Shown in pieces: positions 53,623 to 61,685 of a stretch of 64,000 nt of DNA. Within the stretch, counting starts at the first letter, position 1, and each line of letters opens with the position of its first letter. The notes under the pieces were generated by a model. It saw only the letters and a program-made list of their open reading frames with translations. It did not search any database and was not told where the DNA came from. The position numbers were made by a program, and so were the translations under genes. Origin of the DNA: Belliella alkalica (GTDB lineage Bacteria; Bacteroidota; Bacteroidia; Cytophagales; Cyclobacteriaceae); contig NZ_JAKZGO010000002.1 of the NCBI RefSeq assembly GCF_022549785.1, positions 1 through 64,000 on the forward strand, given 5' to 3'.

Positions 53623-54633
53623 ATGAAATATATCATCTGTGAAGAGCCTGGGAAATTTTCATTAAAGGAAAAGGAAAAGCCTGAACCAAGGTCAGGAGAG
53701 GTTTTGATAGCAATAAAGAAAATTGGAGTCTGTGGCACGGATATCCATGCATTCTCTGGCAATCAGGCCTATTTTTCATACCCTAGGATTTTGGGACATG
53801 AATTGGCAGCAGAAGTTGCAAACTCCAATGGTTCTGGTAAATTCTCAAATGGTGACAAAGTAATTTTGATACCTTACTTGCACTGCGGAAAGTGTATTTC
53901 TTGCCGAACTGGAAAGACGAATTGCTGTGTTAATATGCGTGTGATGGGTGTACATGTCGATGGAGGGATGCAGGAATTTCTTTGTGTTCCAGAATGGACA
54001 TTGCTCAAAACTCCCCAACTCAATTTCAATGAAATGGCATTGGTAGAGCCGCTAGCCATTGCGGCACATGCAATTAGGAGAGCAGATGTGGTTGCAGGTG
54101 AAAATGTTTTGGTAATGGGCTGCGGTCCCATTGGATTGGCAATAATGGCCATAGCCAAAAGTAAGGGGGCTTCTGTCATCGCACTGGATATCAATGAACA
54201 AAGAATTCAGTATGCAATTGATGAAATTGGTGTTTCGCATGGTGTTTTGGCAGGGGAGTCTGCTTTTGAGCAAATCGCATTATTGACAAATGGAGATAAT
54301 TGCCAAGCTATATTTGATGCAACGGGTAATAAAAGAGCTTTGGAATCAGGTCCTGCTTTTATGAGTCATGGAGGAAGGTATGTATTGGTAGGTTTGTCAA
54401 AGGGGGACTTGGTATTCAACCATCCTGCAATTCACTCCAAAGAAACCACAATCATGTGCAGTAGAAACGCAACTATGGAGGATTTTGAATTTGTCATTTC
54501 CATGCTTGCTGCTAAAAAATTCCCGACCGATTCTTTCATAACCCATGAATCAGCTTTTGACATGATGATTGATGTTTTTGACAGTTGGGTTAAGCCAGAT
54601 TCTCAAGTAATCAAGGCGGTTATCAATTTATAA
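53623..54633 (+). CDS. Zinc-dependent alcohol dehydrogenase family protein
   Basis: This 336-residue medium-chain dehydrogenase has the catalytic-zinc motifs GVCGTDIHAF and ILGHELAAEV, four cysteines for structural zinc (CGKCISCRTGKTNCC) and the cofactor-binding VMGCGPIGLAIMA followed by IALDIN, which suggests NAD. It lies in the fucose unit between GH29 and the lactonase. It resembles the sugar-acid and sorbitol/threonine dehydrogenase group. It may oxidise L-fucose, L-fuconate or a downstream intermediate; the sequence alone does not decide. Confidence 0.75.
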   Translation: MKYIICEEPGKFSLKEKEKPEPRSGEVLIAIKKIGVCGTDIHAFSGNQAYFSYPRILGHELAAEVANSNGSGKFSNGDKVILIPYLHCGKCISCRTGKTNCCVNMRVMGVHVDGGMQEFLCVPEWTLLKTPQLNFNEMALVEPLAIAAHAIRRADVVAGENVLVMGCGPIGLAIMAIAKSKGASVIALDINEQRIQYAIDEIGVSHGVLAGESAFEQIALLTNGDNCQAIFDATGNKRALESGPAFMSHGGRYVLVGLSKGDLVFNHPAIHSKETTIMCSRNATMEDFEFVISMLAAKKFPTDSFITHESAFDMMIDVFDSWVKPDSQVIKAVINL

Positions 54634-54675
54634 AAGAAATTCCATATTCTGATTACTTCTAAAAGTTTCCCGAAA

Positions 54676-55515
54676 ATGAATAAGACACTAAGAATAGATT
54701 CGCACCAGCATTTTTGGAAATATGATTCAATCAAGCATGCTTGGATTGACGATTCAATGGCTGTTTTGAAAAGAGATTTCTTACCGCAAGATTTAGAACC
54801 GATTTTGGAAAAGCATCAAATCGATGGCTGTGTGGCTGTGCAAGCTGACCAAAGTAAAGAAGAAACCGGTTTTTTGCTTGAGCTGGCTGGAAAACATGAT
54901 TTTATCAAAGGGATCGTAGGTTGGGTTGATTTGCAGGCAAAAGATCTGGAAGAGCAATTGAGTTCTTATTCTGAAAATAATTGGATAAAGGGTTTTAGGC
55001 ATGTGCTTCAGGATGAGCCTGACGATGAATTTATTCTCAAACCGGAATTTATAAATGGGTTGAGCAAGCTGTCCAAATTTGATTTCACCTATGATATTTT
55101 GATTTTCCCCAAGCAATTGTATTCTGCTACAAAAGCGGTAAGACTTCTTCCCAATCAAAAATTTGTATTGGATCATATTGCAAAACCATCGATAGTCAAA
55201 GGTGAGTTAGAAGAATGGAAAAGAGGAATTTCAGAACTTTCAAAAAGTGAAAATGTCTATTGTAAACTTTCAGGAATGGTCACAGAAGCCAAGTGGAAAA
55301 ATTGGGAATATGATGATTTTGTGCCTTATATGGATTTTATTTTGGAATCTTTTGGGTCAAAGCGATTGATGTTTGGTTCGGATTGGCCTGTTTGTACCCT
55401 TTCTGGAGAATATGAGCAAGTGTTCCAGATAGTCAATCAATACATCAAAAACCTCACAAGTTCAGAGCAAACTGGGATTCTTGGAGAAAATGCCGTAGAT
55501 TTTTACAAATTATAA
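54676..55515 (+). CDS. Amidohydrolase family protein, probable L-fuconolactonase
   Basis: This 279-residue protein begins with the metal motif RIDSHQHFWKYD and has GIVGWVDLQA, GFRHVLQDEPDD, FVLDHIAKPSI, VYCKLSGMVTEA and MFGSDWPVCTLSG, as in the sugar-lactone hydrolases of the amidohydrolase superfamily. In the non-phosphorylating L-fucose pathway this type opens L-fuconolactone to L-fuconate. It starts 42 bases after the alcohol dehydrogenase gene and ends 8 bases before the SDR gene, so all three belong together. Confidence 0.83.
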   Translation: MNKTLRIDSHQHFWKYDSIKHAWIDDSMAVLKRDFLPQDLEPILEKHQIDGCVAVQADQSKEETGFLLELAGKHDFIKGIVGWVDLQAKDLEEQLSSYSENNWIKGFRHVLQDEPDDEFILKPEFINGLSKLSKFDFTYDILIFPKQLYSATKAVRLLPNQKFVLDHIAKPSIVKGELEEWKRGISELSKSENVYCKLSGMVTEAKWKNWEYDDFVPYMDFILESFGSKRLMFGSDWPVCTLSGEYEQVFQIVNQYIKNLTSSEQTGILGENAVDFYKL

Positions 55516-55523
55516 ACATTGAG

Positions 55524-56306
55524 ATGGATTTAAATTTAAAGGATAAGGTTTTTATAGTTACAGGTGGTTCGGAAGGAATAGGTGGTGGGATAAGTTCTGC
55601 AATTGCCCAAGAAGGAGGGATTCCAGTAGTCGCTTCCTGGTCTGAAGAGACTACTGTTAAGTTTATTGAAGACCTGCGAGAAAACGGATTTAGAGCTGAT
55701 TATCTTATTGGCGATTTACAGTTTACAGATTATTGCAAATCTGTGATAACTTATGCCATCGAAAAATTTGGCAGAATAGATGGGATTGTAAACAATGCAG
55801 GGAGCAATGATGGCGCTGGATTAGAAAAAGGACCTGAAGCATTTCGGAAATCGATGATGTTGAATTTGTATCATTATTTTGATTTGGTTCATTTTGCCTT
55901 GCCATATCTAAAGAAAAGCAAAGGTTCTATCCTCAACATCAGCTCAAAAGTTGCGCTCACCGGTCAAGGAGGTACATCAGGCTATGCTGCTTCGAAAGGA
56001 GCACATCTTGGTTTGACTAGGGAGTGGGCATTGGAGTTGCTGCCGTTTGGTATTCGCGTAAATGCAATCTTACCTGCAGAAGTTATGACACCATATTATA
56101 AAAAATGGCTAAAAGTAACTTTTGACAATCCGGATGCGAAAGAAAGAGAAATATCTGCCAAAATTCCTTTAGGTAGCCGAATGACGAAAATTGGAGAAAT
56201 AGCTTCTCTTGCAGTTTTTGTCTTATCAGATAAATCTGCCCACACGACAGGACAATTCTTGTTTGCTGATGGTGGATATGTTCACTTGGATAGAGCGATT
56301 ACTTGA
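55524..56306 (+). CDS. SDR oxidoreductase, probable L-fucose dehydrogenase
   Basis: This 260-residue short-chain dehydrogenase has TGGSEGIGGGISSAI, the NNAGSND block, the catalytic Ser and Y-x-x-x-K (GTSGYAASKGAHLGLTREWA). The C-terminus GQFLFADGGYVHLDRAIT resembles dehydrogenases reported for L-fucose. It would oxidise L-fucose to the lactone opened by the enzyme encoded 8 bases upstream. The other SDR of the locus (48.3 kb) better fits the later step. Confidence 0.77.
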   Translation: MDLNLKDKVFIVTGGSEGIGGGISSAIAQEGGIPVVASWSEETTVKFIEDLRENGFRADYLIGDLQFTDYCKSVITYAIEKFGRIDGIVNNAGSNDGAGLEKGPEAFRKSMMLNLYHYFDLVHFALPYLKKSKGSILNISSKVALTGQGGTSGYAASKGAHLGLTREWALELLPFGIRVNAILPAEVMTPYYKKWLKVTFDNPDAKEREISAKIPLGSRMTKIGEIASLAVFVLSDKSAHTTGQFLFADGGYVHLDRAIT

Positions 56307-56687
56307 GAAGGATTAACTCAGGAAAATACTGTATAACCGCCGAGGTATGCTTATTTAAATGATTATTTGTGATAGGAGTTTTGGAGGAAAAAGAGGAGGA
56401 GCGAGAGCAATTTACAAGAGGTGAGTGAAATGCGAAAGGGTCATTTCAAACGAATTGAGATATCTTCAATGCACTCGATATGACTTGCCTATAAAACAAA
56501 TTGGTAAGTATAAAAAATGTTAACTATTTTCTGAACTTGAAGATAGAATGCAGCTCTACTTTAAAGAAAAACAATGGAAAAAAGCATCAACCAGAATATG
56601 TGACTTGACAACTCAATCTTTTAATTTTAGAATCCTCCGCGGAGGACAAGTTCTTCCAACCCAAAAATATTAACCTAACCCAGCCAA
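56307..56687. other. Gene-free region before the fucP-like gene
   Basis: These 381 bases contain no supportable gene. A perfect 14-base palindrome near the right end is listed separately. The remainder contains purine-rich stretches (56380-56405) with no clear function. Confidence 0.5.
56633..56646. promoter_or_regulatory. G/C-rich palindrome before the fucP-like gene
   Basis: TCCTCCGCGGAGGA is a perfect 14-base palindrome 41 bases before the start at 56688. It is unusually G/C-rich for its surroundings. It may be an operator or a stable 5'-leader hairpin; no loop is present if fully paired, so a protein site is the better reading. Confidence 0.4.
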
Positions 56688-57947
56688 ATGACCAAAAACA
56701 ATAAAAATTTCCTTGCCTTTGCTTTAGTCACCAGTTTATTTTTTATGTGGGGCTTGGCCAATAACATGACGGATACATTGCTTGCAGCTTTCAAAAGGGT
56801 TTTAAGCATATCGGATTTTCAAACTTCTTTTGTGCAAAGTGCATTTTATGGGGCTTACTTCTGTTTGGCTCTTCCTGCAGCATTTTTGATCAAAAGATTT
56901 AATTACAAAACTGGTATATTGGTTGGCTTAGGTTTGTTTATTGCAGGGGCATTGCTTTTCTATCCTGCAAGCAATACGATGGTGTATGGTCATTTTCTTT
57001 TGGCACTCTTTGTTTTGGCAGGCGGGTTATCCATTTTGGAAACAGCAGCAAATCCTTATATCCTCGAATTAGGCCCACAAGAGGATGCAACGAGAAGGTT
57101 GAATTTGGCTCAATCATTCAACCCAATAGGCTCTATCTCAGGAGGGATATTGAGTAAATATTTTATTCTTTCCAAACTTGATTCAGCATCTTTTGAAGAT
57201 AGAAGCGGAATGGATCTGACTTCTCTTCAGCATATTCAAGCCAAAGAGCTCCAAGCCATAATGGGACCTTATGTAGGCGTAGCTATTGTCCTGATCGTTT
57301 TGTGGGTCATTATCTACTTTACTTCTATGCCACAAGCAAAAGATGATAGCAGATTACATCTACGAGCTTCTTTCAACCGGTTAATAGTAAATAAAAATTA
57401 TGTTTGGTCAGTGGTTGCACAATTCTTTTATGTAGGCGCTCAGATTGGCATTTGGTCATTTACAATCAGGTATGTTATGGTAGAATTGGCATTGGATGAA
57501 GCTGATGCATCGACTTATTACATCATAGCCTTGGTATTGTTTTTAATTTTTAGGTTTGTATTTACATACCTGATGAAGTTTTATAATCCTGCGTACCTTC
57601 TTCAAGTTTTGTCAATTGTGGCAATAGTCTTGGTTGTTTTTTCAATCGTGGGTAATGGATACTTTGGTGTGGTTTCATTGTTGCTGATTTCAGCATGTAT
57701 GTCCTTGATGTTTCCTACGATTTTTGGGTTGGGGTTGAAGGATCTTGGTGATGATGCCAAAGTAGGAGGGGCTGGACTGATCATGGCGATTTTAGGAGGA
57801 GCAGTGTTGCCAGCGGTCCAAGGTCAGTTTTCAGATTATTTCGGAAGTATCAAAATTGCCTTTATTGTGCCTATGATATGTTTTACTGTTGTATTTTATT
57901 ACGGATTGATTTCTAGAAATACTACTTCAGCGAACGTGACTAGATAA
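56688..57947 (+). CDS. fucP: L-fucose:H+ symporter-type permease
   Basis: This 419-residue MFS protein has 12 predicted helices and FucP-type features: FLAFALVTSLFFMWGLANNM, TDTLLAAFKRVLSISDFQTS, LPAAFLIKRFNYKTGI, LSILETAANPYILELGP and RRLNLAQSFNPIGSI. It brings L-fucose through the inner membrane with protons. It closes the fucose region and is followed by a strong terminator. Some relatives carry glucose, galactose or other sugars, but the neighbours support fucose. Confidence 0.85.
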   Translation: MTKNNKNFLAFALVTSLFFMWGLANNMTDTLLAAFKRVLSISDFQTSFVQSAFYGAYFCLALPAAFLIKRFNYKTGILVGLGLFIAGALLFYPASNTMVYGHFLLALFVLAGGLSILETAANPYILELGPQEDATRRLNLAQSFNPIGSISGGILSKYFILSKLDSASFEDRSGMDLTSLQHIQAKELQAIMGPYVGVAIVLIVLWVIIYFTSMPQAKDDSRLHLRASFNRLIVNKNYVWSVVAQFFYVGAQIGIWSFTIRYVMVELALDEADASTYYIIALVLFLIFRFVFTYLMKFYNPAYLLQVLSIVAIVLVVFSIVGNGYFGVVSLLLISACMSLMFPTIFGLGLKDLGDDAKVGGAGLIMAILGGAVLPAVQGQFSDYFGSIKIAFIVPMICFTVVFYYGLISRNTTSANVTR

Positions 57948-57974
57948 AGTTTATTTTTGATATTGTTAAAAACA

Positions 57975-58010
57975 AAAAAGCCTGTAAATCATAAGATTTA
58001 CAGGCTTTTT
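57975..58010. terminator. Strong bidirectional terminator after fucP
   Basis: Perfect 16-base arms (57975-57990 and 57995-58010) with an ATAA loop and flanking A- and T-runs. It serves fucP on the plus strand and the tRNA-Pro transcript on the minus strand. Confidence 0.9.
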
Positions 58011-58031
58011 TCGTGAATTTGAACTTCACTG

Positions 58032-58108
58032 TGGTCGGGGTGGCAGGATTCGAACCTACGACCTCCTCGTCCCAAACGAGGCGCGATACCGGGCTACGCT
58101 ACACCCCG
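58032..58108 (-). tRNA. tRNA-Pro (UGG)
   Basis: On the minus strand the sequence folds as a full cloverleaf: acceptor CGGGGTG/CACCCCG, anticodon stem CCTCG/CGAGG with loop TTTGGGA (anticodon TGG), T-loop TTCGAAT. The 3' CCA is encoded (58032-58034) after the discriminator A. Confidence 0.95.
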
Positions 58109-58248
58109 AAAATTGACTTTTTGATCAATCGTAGCACAAATGTAGGAAAAGATTTCATGGATGCAATAGTCATTGGTAAGTAAAGGTGAATGATTGTTTT
58201 GACCCACAGTTTAAGGTGTTAATTATCAGCTATATAAATTTAATCAAA

Positions 58249-58276
58249 AACACCTTGAGATTTGTCCCAAGGTGTT
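58249..58276 (-). terminator. Terminator of the histone-like gene
   Basis: Arms AACACCTTG (58249-58257) and CAAGGTGTT (58268-58276); on the minus strand the stem is followed by TTTTTGATT. It lies 12 bases after the stop of the histone-like gene. Confidence 0.75.
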
Positions 58277-58287
58277 CTAGATTAAAA

Positions 58288-58467
58288 TTACTTTGCTGAA
58301 TTTTTGATTTCAGTAACTTCCACTCTGATTTCTTGAGCAAGTTTTTTGATTTCATTCATGCTGTTTCTAACTCTCGTTCCAGCAGCTTTATTTCCTTTTT
58401 CATAAAACTTATTGAAATCATCTTCCATTGCGGAAATCATTGATTTAAGTGTCTCAAATCTGCTCAT
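58288..58467 (-). CDS. Histone H1-like protein (Hc1 type)
   Basis: A 59-residue protein is encoded, starting MSRFETLKSMISAMEDDF and continuing NKFYEKGNKAAGTRVRNSM, with the rest rich in K and E helices and ending in KNSAK. The pattern x-K-G-N-x-A-A-G-T-R-V-R followed by a helical L-A-Q-E-I-R block matches the short Hc1-like nucleoid proteins of Bacteroidota. It lacks the long lysine-rich tail of chlamydial Hc1. It is flanked by two tRNA genes on the same strand and has its own terminator. A DNA-binding role is inferred from the family. Confidence 0.8.
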   Translation of the reverse strand: MSRFETLKSMISAMEDDFNKFYEKGNKAAGTRVRNSMNEIKKLAQEIRVEVTEIKNSAK

Positions 58468-58660
58468 AGCTTAATTAGTTTAAATTTTAGTTATTTTTCT
58501 ATTGTTCAAGTTAAAACCAAATTTTCTTAAATCCATATTTGCGTAACAAGGATTTTAATAAAATCATAGAAATTGTTAAAATTAGGGTTATTATATTTTA
58601 AATTAACTTTTATTACAACTTTTTATACTTGTAAATTGATCTACTAGAGTATAATTTAAT

Positions 58661-58678
58661 ATGACTATCCGCTTTCTT
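58661..58678 (+). repeat. Dispersed 18-mer, copy 2
   Basis: ATGACTATCCGCTTTCTT, identical to 23188-23205. Here it lies in the spacer between the histone-like gene and the terminator of tRNA-Gln, without the inverted repeat found at the first copy. Confidence 0.6.
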
Positions 58679-58718
58679 AGAAGCACTTTGGGGTTTTGAA
58701 GATTGTATTAAAAAATAA

Positions 58719-58747
58719 AAACCCCAAGTTTTAAAAACTTGGGGTTT
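58719..58747 (-). terminator. Terminator after tRNA-Gln
   Basis: Arms AAACCCCAAGTT (58719-58730) and AACTTGGGGTTT (58736-58747) with a 5-base loop; on the minus strand a T-rich tail follows. It begins 2 bases after the tRNA. Confidence 0.85.
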
Positions 58748-58749
58748 AG

Positions 58750-58822
58750 TTGGCCGACCAGGGCTCGAACCTGGACTCTTCTGGACCAAAACCAGACGTG
58801 TTGCCAGTTACACCATCGGCCA
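58750..58822 (-). tRNA. tRNA-Gln (UUG)
   Basis: On the minus strand: acceptor TGGCCGA/TCGGCCA, anticodon stem TCTGG/CCAGA with loop TTTTGGT (anticodon TTG), T-loop TTCGAGC. The CCA end is not encoded. Confidence 0.95.
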
Positions 58823-58975
58823 ATTTTGCTTTCAGTTGATTGCTCTTCTTTAAGGTGTCACAAATGTAGGTGTACTTTCTATTTTATGCAAATCTTGAAA
58901 GAAAGATTTTGATCAATTTTTCTTAATTCCCTATATTTCAAAGAGAAAAATATAAAATACTATTTTTCCTCAATG

Positions 58976-59614
58976 TCATAATCCTTGAATTAAATACATA
59001 ATGGCAATAAAATGTAAAATGGTGCCCATTAATACGAATAAATGCCATAGCGTATGAGCAAACATCATATTAGGTTTTGTGTAGAATATAGTTCCTAAGG
59101 TATAACTTAGTCCACCTGCGGCAATCAGAGATAGAGTAGGGGTGCTGAGGTTTTCGAATAGTGGCTTTATTACAAATAGTGCAAGCCATCCCATAGATAA
59201 ATAGAGAATCAATGAGGCCTTTTTGAATTTATTGATGTAGAATATTTTATATACGACGCCAAATGCTGTAAGTCCCCAAATTATTCCAAAAAAAATCCAG
59301 CCTAATGTACCTTGTACTGCCAAAAGCAAAAATGGTGTATAAGTACCTGCAATCAAAAAATATATTCCAATATGATCTAAGGTCCTGAGCCATGCTTTTA
59401 CCTTTACATCTTGCACGGCATGGTACAAAGTGGAAAATGTGTAAAGAAGCATAATAGAGCCTCCAAATAAGCTGCAGCTTACTATGTGTATTGCTGACCC
59501 ATTCAGTACAGAGAAAGTGACTAAAAGGGCAATCGCTACGACGCTAAACAAGATGCCTATGCCGTGACTAATGCTATTAGCAAACTCTTCCTGTAATGTT
59601 TGTTTTCTTTCCAT
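58976..59614 (-). CDS. Hemolysin III family (PAQR-type) membrane protein
   Basis: This 212-residue protein has seven predicted helices and the family motifs EEFANSISHGIGI (first conserved His), STLYHAV, DHIGIYFLIAGTYTPFLL and the C-terminal H-T-L-W-H-x-F block (MFAHTLWHLFVLMG). These histidines are the conserved metal-site residues of the PAQR/hemolysin III superfamily. The name reflects an early hemolysis report; the cellular role, perhaps in membrane fluidity control, is not settled. The gene stands alone. Confidence 0.9.
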   Translation of the reverse strand: MERKQTLQEEFANSISHGIGILFSVVAIALLVTFSVLNGSAIHIVSCSLFGGSIMLLYTFSTLYHAVQDVKVKAWLRTLDHIGIYFLIAGTYTPFLLLAVQGTLGWIFFGIIWGLTAFGVVYKIFYINKFKKASLILYLSMGWLALFVIKPLFENLSTPTLSLIAAGGLSYTLGTIFYTKPNMMFAHTLWHLFVLMGTILHFIAIMYLIQGL

Positions 59615-60007
59615 GTTATTTAATTTGGTGGTTTAGGGTATATGTGCGCAACCTTCCTATCAAGATATTCTAGAAAGCCGTTTACTAATTTACAAGTTTT
59701 TTTACGTGGATGACTTTATTGAAATAAGCTTGGTAAATTAACCCAAAATTCATTAATACCTTAATAAGTTTTTTAGCAAATCTATATGTAATCACCTCAA
59801 ATACTTGTTGAATTTCTGATTTAGTTTCTGATTTTTTTGATCTACTATCACAATTATTTTGCAATATTTTGGTTCTCTAAATAGTCCCAATTTGATTTTT
59901 GTAGTATTAATATACTGTTAATAAATGTGTTGTGTTTTTGTTATTTTCAATTTAAATACGCTATTTTGTTACGGTATTTATTTTATAAACTTATTTAACT
60001 TACAAAA
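59615..60007. other. Divergent spacer between hemolysin III and a small gene
   Basis: These 393 very A/T-rich bases must hold two divergent promoters. A TATTTTG element near 59961 is close to TAnnTTTG and could serve the plus-strand gene. I see no operator-like dyad. Confidence 0.45.
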
Positions 60008-60256
60008 ATGGCAGTTAAGAATCTTGAAAAAACGGTAATAAGCACCTTAGAGAAATTGGAGAAATTGAAACTTGATGAGAAGCTTCATGCTGAATTGAGT
60101 TGGTGCTGGAGAAGTTATGAATATGATAGCAATCCAGAAGGAGTTATTGAAAAAAGTAAAAAAGCATTAAAACTTTTCAAAGCAAAAAGAGAAGAGAATT
60201 CAAAAGCTGTCTCAAAGAAGCTTATCGAAGATCTAGAGAAAATCACAAAAAATTAA
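60008..60256 (+). CDS. Small helical protein of unknown function
   Basis: This 82-residue protein is rich in Lys, Glu and Leu, with a predicted helix in the first 25 residues, a short central motif LSWCWRSYEYDSNPEG and a second helix. It has no signal peptide or membrane segment. The regular start context, the strong terminator after it and the protein-like composition support a real gene. I do not recognise the family. Confidence 0.65.
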   Translation: MAVKNLEKTVISTLEKLEKLKLDEKLHAELSWCWRSYEYDSNPEGVIEKSKKALKLFKAKREENSKAVSKKLIEDLEKITKN

Positions 60257-60263
60257 GGAATTA

Positions 60264-60295
60264 AAAAAGGCTTTCTCTTGCGGGAAAGCCTTTTT
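60264..60295. terminator. Bidirectional terminator
   Basis: Arms AAAAAGGCTTTC (60264-60275) and GAAAGCCTTTTT (60284-60295) with an 8-base loop, between the small plus-strand gene and the convergent rplI. Confidence 0.9.
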
Positions 60296-60313
60296 AATTA
60301 TGCTTAAAGTATA

Positions 60314-60757
60314 TTATTCAGCTACAACAACGAATTTAACGTTGCTTTTAACTTCTCTGTGAAGATCAACCTCAGCTTCAAACTCACCAGCTGTTTGAAC
60401 TGGAACGTTTATAGAGATTTTCTTTCTGTCAATCTGAATACCTTGGTTTGCCAAAGCATCAGAAATTTGAAGTGTAGTTACTTTTCCGAAGATTTTTCCA
60501 GACTCACCGATTTTGGCTTTGATTTCCAAAGTAAGGCTAGAAAGTTTCGCTGCGATAGCTTCAGCTTCAGTTTTTACTTTTTCAGCTTTGTGTGCTGCTT
60601 GCTTGATGTTTTCAGCAAGAATTCTTTTGTTGGATTGTGTAGCCAAAACAGCAAATCCCTGAGGGATAAGGTAGTTTCTGCCATATCCAGGTTTTACAGC
60701 TACAAGATCATTCTTGTATCCTAAACCTTTTATATCTGTTCTTAAGATAACTTCCAT
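60314..60757 (-). CDS. rplI: 50S ribosomal protein L9
   Basis: This 147-residue protein starts MEVILRTDIKGLGYKNDLVA, then VKPGYGRNYLIPQGFA, the typical N-terminal rRNA-binding domain of L9. A connecting helix and the C-terminal domain (GESGKIFGKVTTLQISDAL) follow. The length is normal. It is the last gene of the rpsF-rpsR-rplI operon, 42 bases after rpsR, and ends at a shared terminator. Confidence 0.98.
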   Translation of the reverse strand: MEVILRTDIKGLGYKNDLVAVKPGYGRNYLIPQGFAVLATQSNKRILAENIKQAAHKAEKVKTEAEAIAAKLSSLTLEIKAKIGESGKIFGKVTTLQISDALANQGIQIDRKKISINVPVQTAGEFEAEVDLHREVKSNVKFVVVAE

Positions 60758-60799
60758 TGTGATAAATTTTTAATTTGTAAATAATCGATCAGGTATGGA

Positions 60800-61051
60800 T
60801 TATTTCAACCCATCAGCTACGAATGGCAATAAAGCCAAGTGTCTTGCTTTTTTGATAGCGTTAGCCACTTTTCTCTGGAATTTCGCAGAGTTACCGGTCA
60901 ATCTTCTTGGAAGGATTTTACCTTGCTCGTTCACAAACTTCAAAAGGAAGTTAGGATCTTTGTAGTCAATATACTTAATGCCGTTCTTTCTGAATCGACA
61001 ATATTTCTTTCTATTCTCTACTCTGTTGATTGGTTCGTTTCTTAGTGTCAT
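60800..61051 (-). CDS. rpsR: 30S ribosomal protein S18
   Basis: This 83-residue protein has the S18 core: [40 protein letters not shown] and a K/R-rich C-terminal helix ([17 protein letters not shown]). Its start overlaps the rpsF stop by one base (TAATG), which indicates coupled translation. In this organism no single-stranded-DNA-binding protein gene stands between rpsF and rpsR, unlike in many Firmicutes. Confidence 0.98.
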   Translation of the reverse strand: MTLRNEPINRVENRKKYCRFRKNGIKYIDYKDPNFLLKFVNEQGKILPRRLTGNSAKFQRKVANAIKKARHLALLPFVADGLK

Positions 61052-61419
61052 TAGGCTTGCTCCTCCTTAGCTTCAGCTTTTTTGTTAAATTCACCTTTTC
61101 TTCTTTTTTCAGCATAAGCTAGTGAATGCTTATCAAATACTGTAGTCAAGAAGCGCAATACTTTCTCGTCTCTTCTGATTTCAAGCTCAAACTTCTTGAT
61201 CAAAGTTGGCTCAGCTTTGAATTCGATCAAAACGTAGAAACCGGTGCTTTTTTTCTGAATAGCGTAAGCCATTTTCTTAAGACCCCAATTTTCAACATTT
61301 ACGATTTCTGCCCCCTGTTCTTTTAACAAGTTTACAAACTTGTCTACGGTATCCTTCATCTGAACGTCAGACAAAACGGGAGTTAGTATGAATACCGTTT
61401 CATAATTTTTTTGGAACAT
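61051..61419 (-). CDS. rpsF: 30S ribosomal protein S6
   Basis: This 122-residue protein shows the S6 fold signatures [34 protein letters not shown] and [20 protein letters not shown], with a Glu/Ala/Lys-rich C-terminal tail. It is the first gene of the S6-S18-L9 operon. Its promoter should lie in 61420-61600. Confidence 0.98.
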   Translation of the reverse strand: MFQKNYETVFILTPVLSDVQMKDTVDKFVNLLKEQGAEIVNVENWGLKKMAYAIQKKSTGFYVLIEFKAEPTLIKKFELEIRRDEKVLRFLTTVFDKHSLAYAEKRRKGEFNKKAEAKEEQA

Positions 61420-61601
61420 TTTTTTTATTGTTTAATTGTATTTTATTTAAACAGACCGCAAAATTAGAGGTTTATTCGGTTTTATCCAAGATTTGTCCTA
61501 ATTAATATTCAGGTTTGTTGAAATATATCCTATCGTTAGCAATGCTTTGTATCTATATATCTATAGTTTTGAAGTCTGCCACATAGTATAAATATAAAAA
61601 C

Positions 61602-61635
61602 AAAGACCTGATGGAATTATGGCCATCAGGTCTTT
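61602..61635. terminator. Terminator after the coiled-coil protein gene
   Basis: Arms AAAGACCTGATGG (61602-61614) and CCATCAGGTCTTT (61623-61635) with an 8-base loop; A- and T-rich flanks make it usable in both directions. Confidence 0.85.
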
Positions 61636-61685
61636 TTGTTCCTTAGATCAGGAGTATATCCCAAAAAAATAGCATTACTTTTACC

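Noticed and set aside
58032-58822. Possible integration site at the tRNA genes
   Set aside because: No integrase gene, no direct repeat of a tRNA end and no change in gene content that would mark an island is visible here.
60359-60724. 121-codon plus-strand frame across rplI
   Set aside because: It is antisense to ribosomal protein L9 and is rich in Ser and Phe, as expected for a shadow frame.
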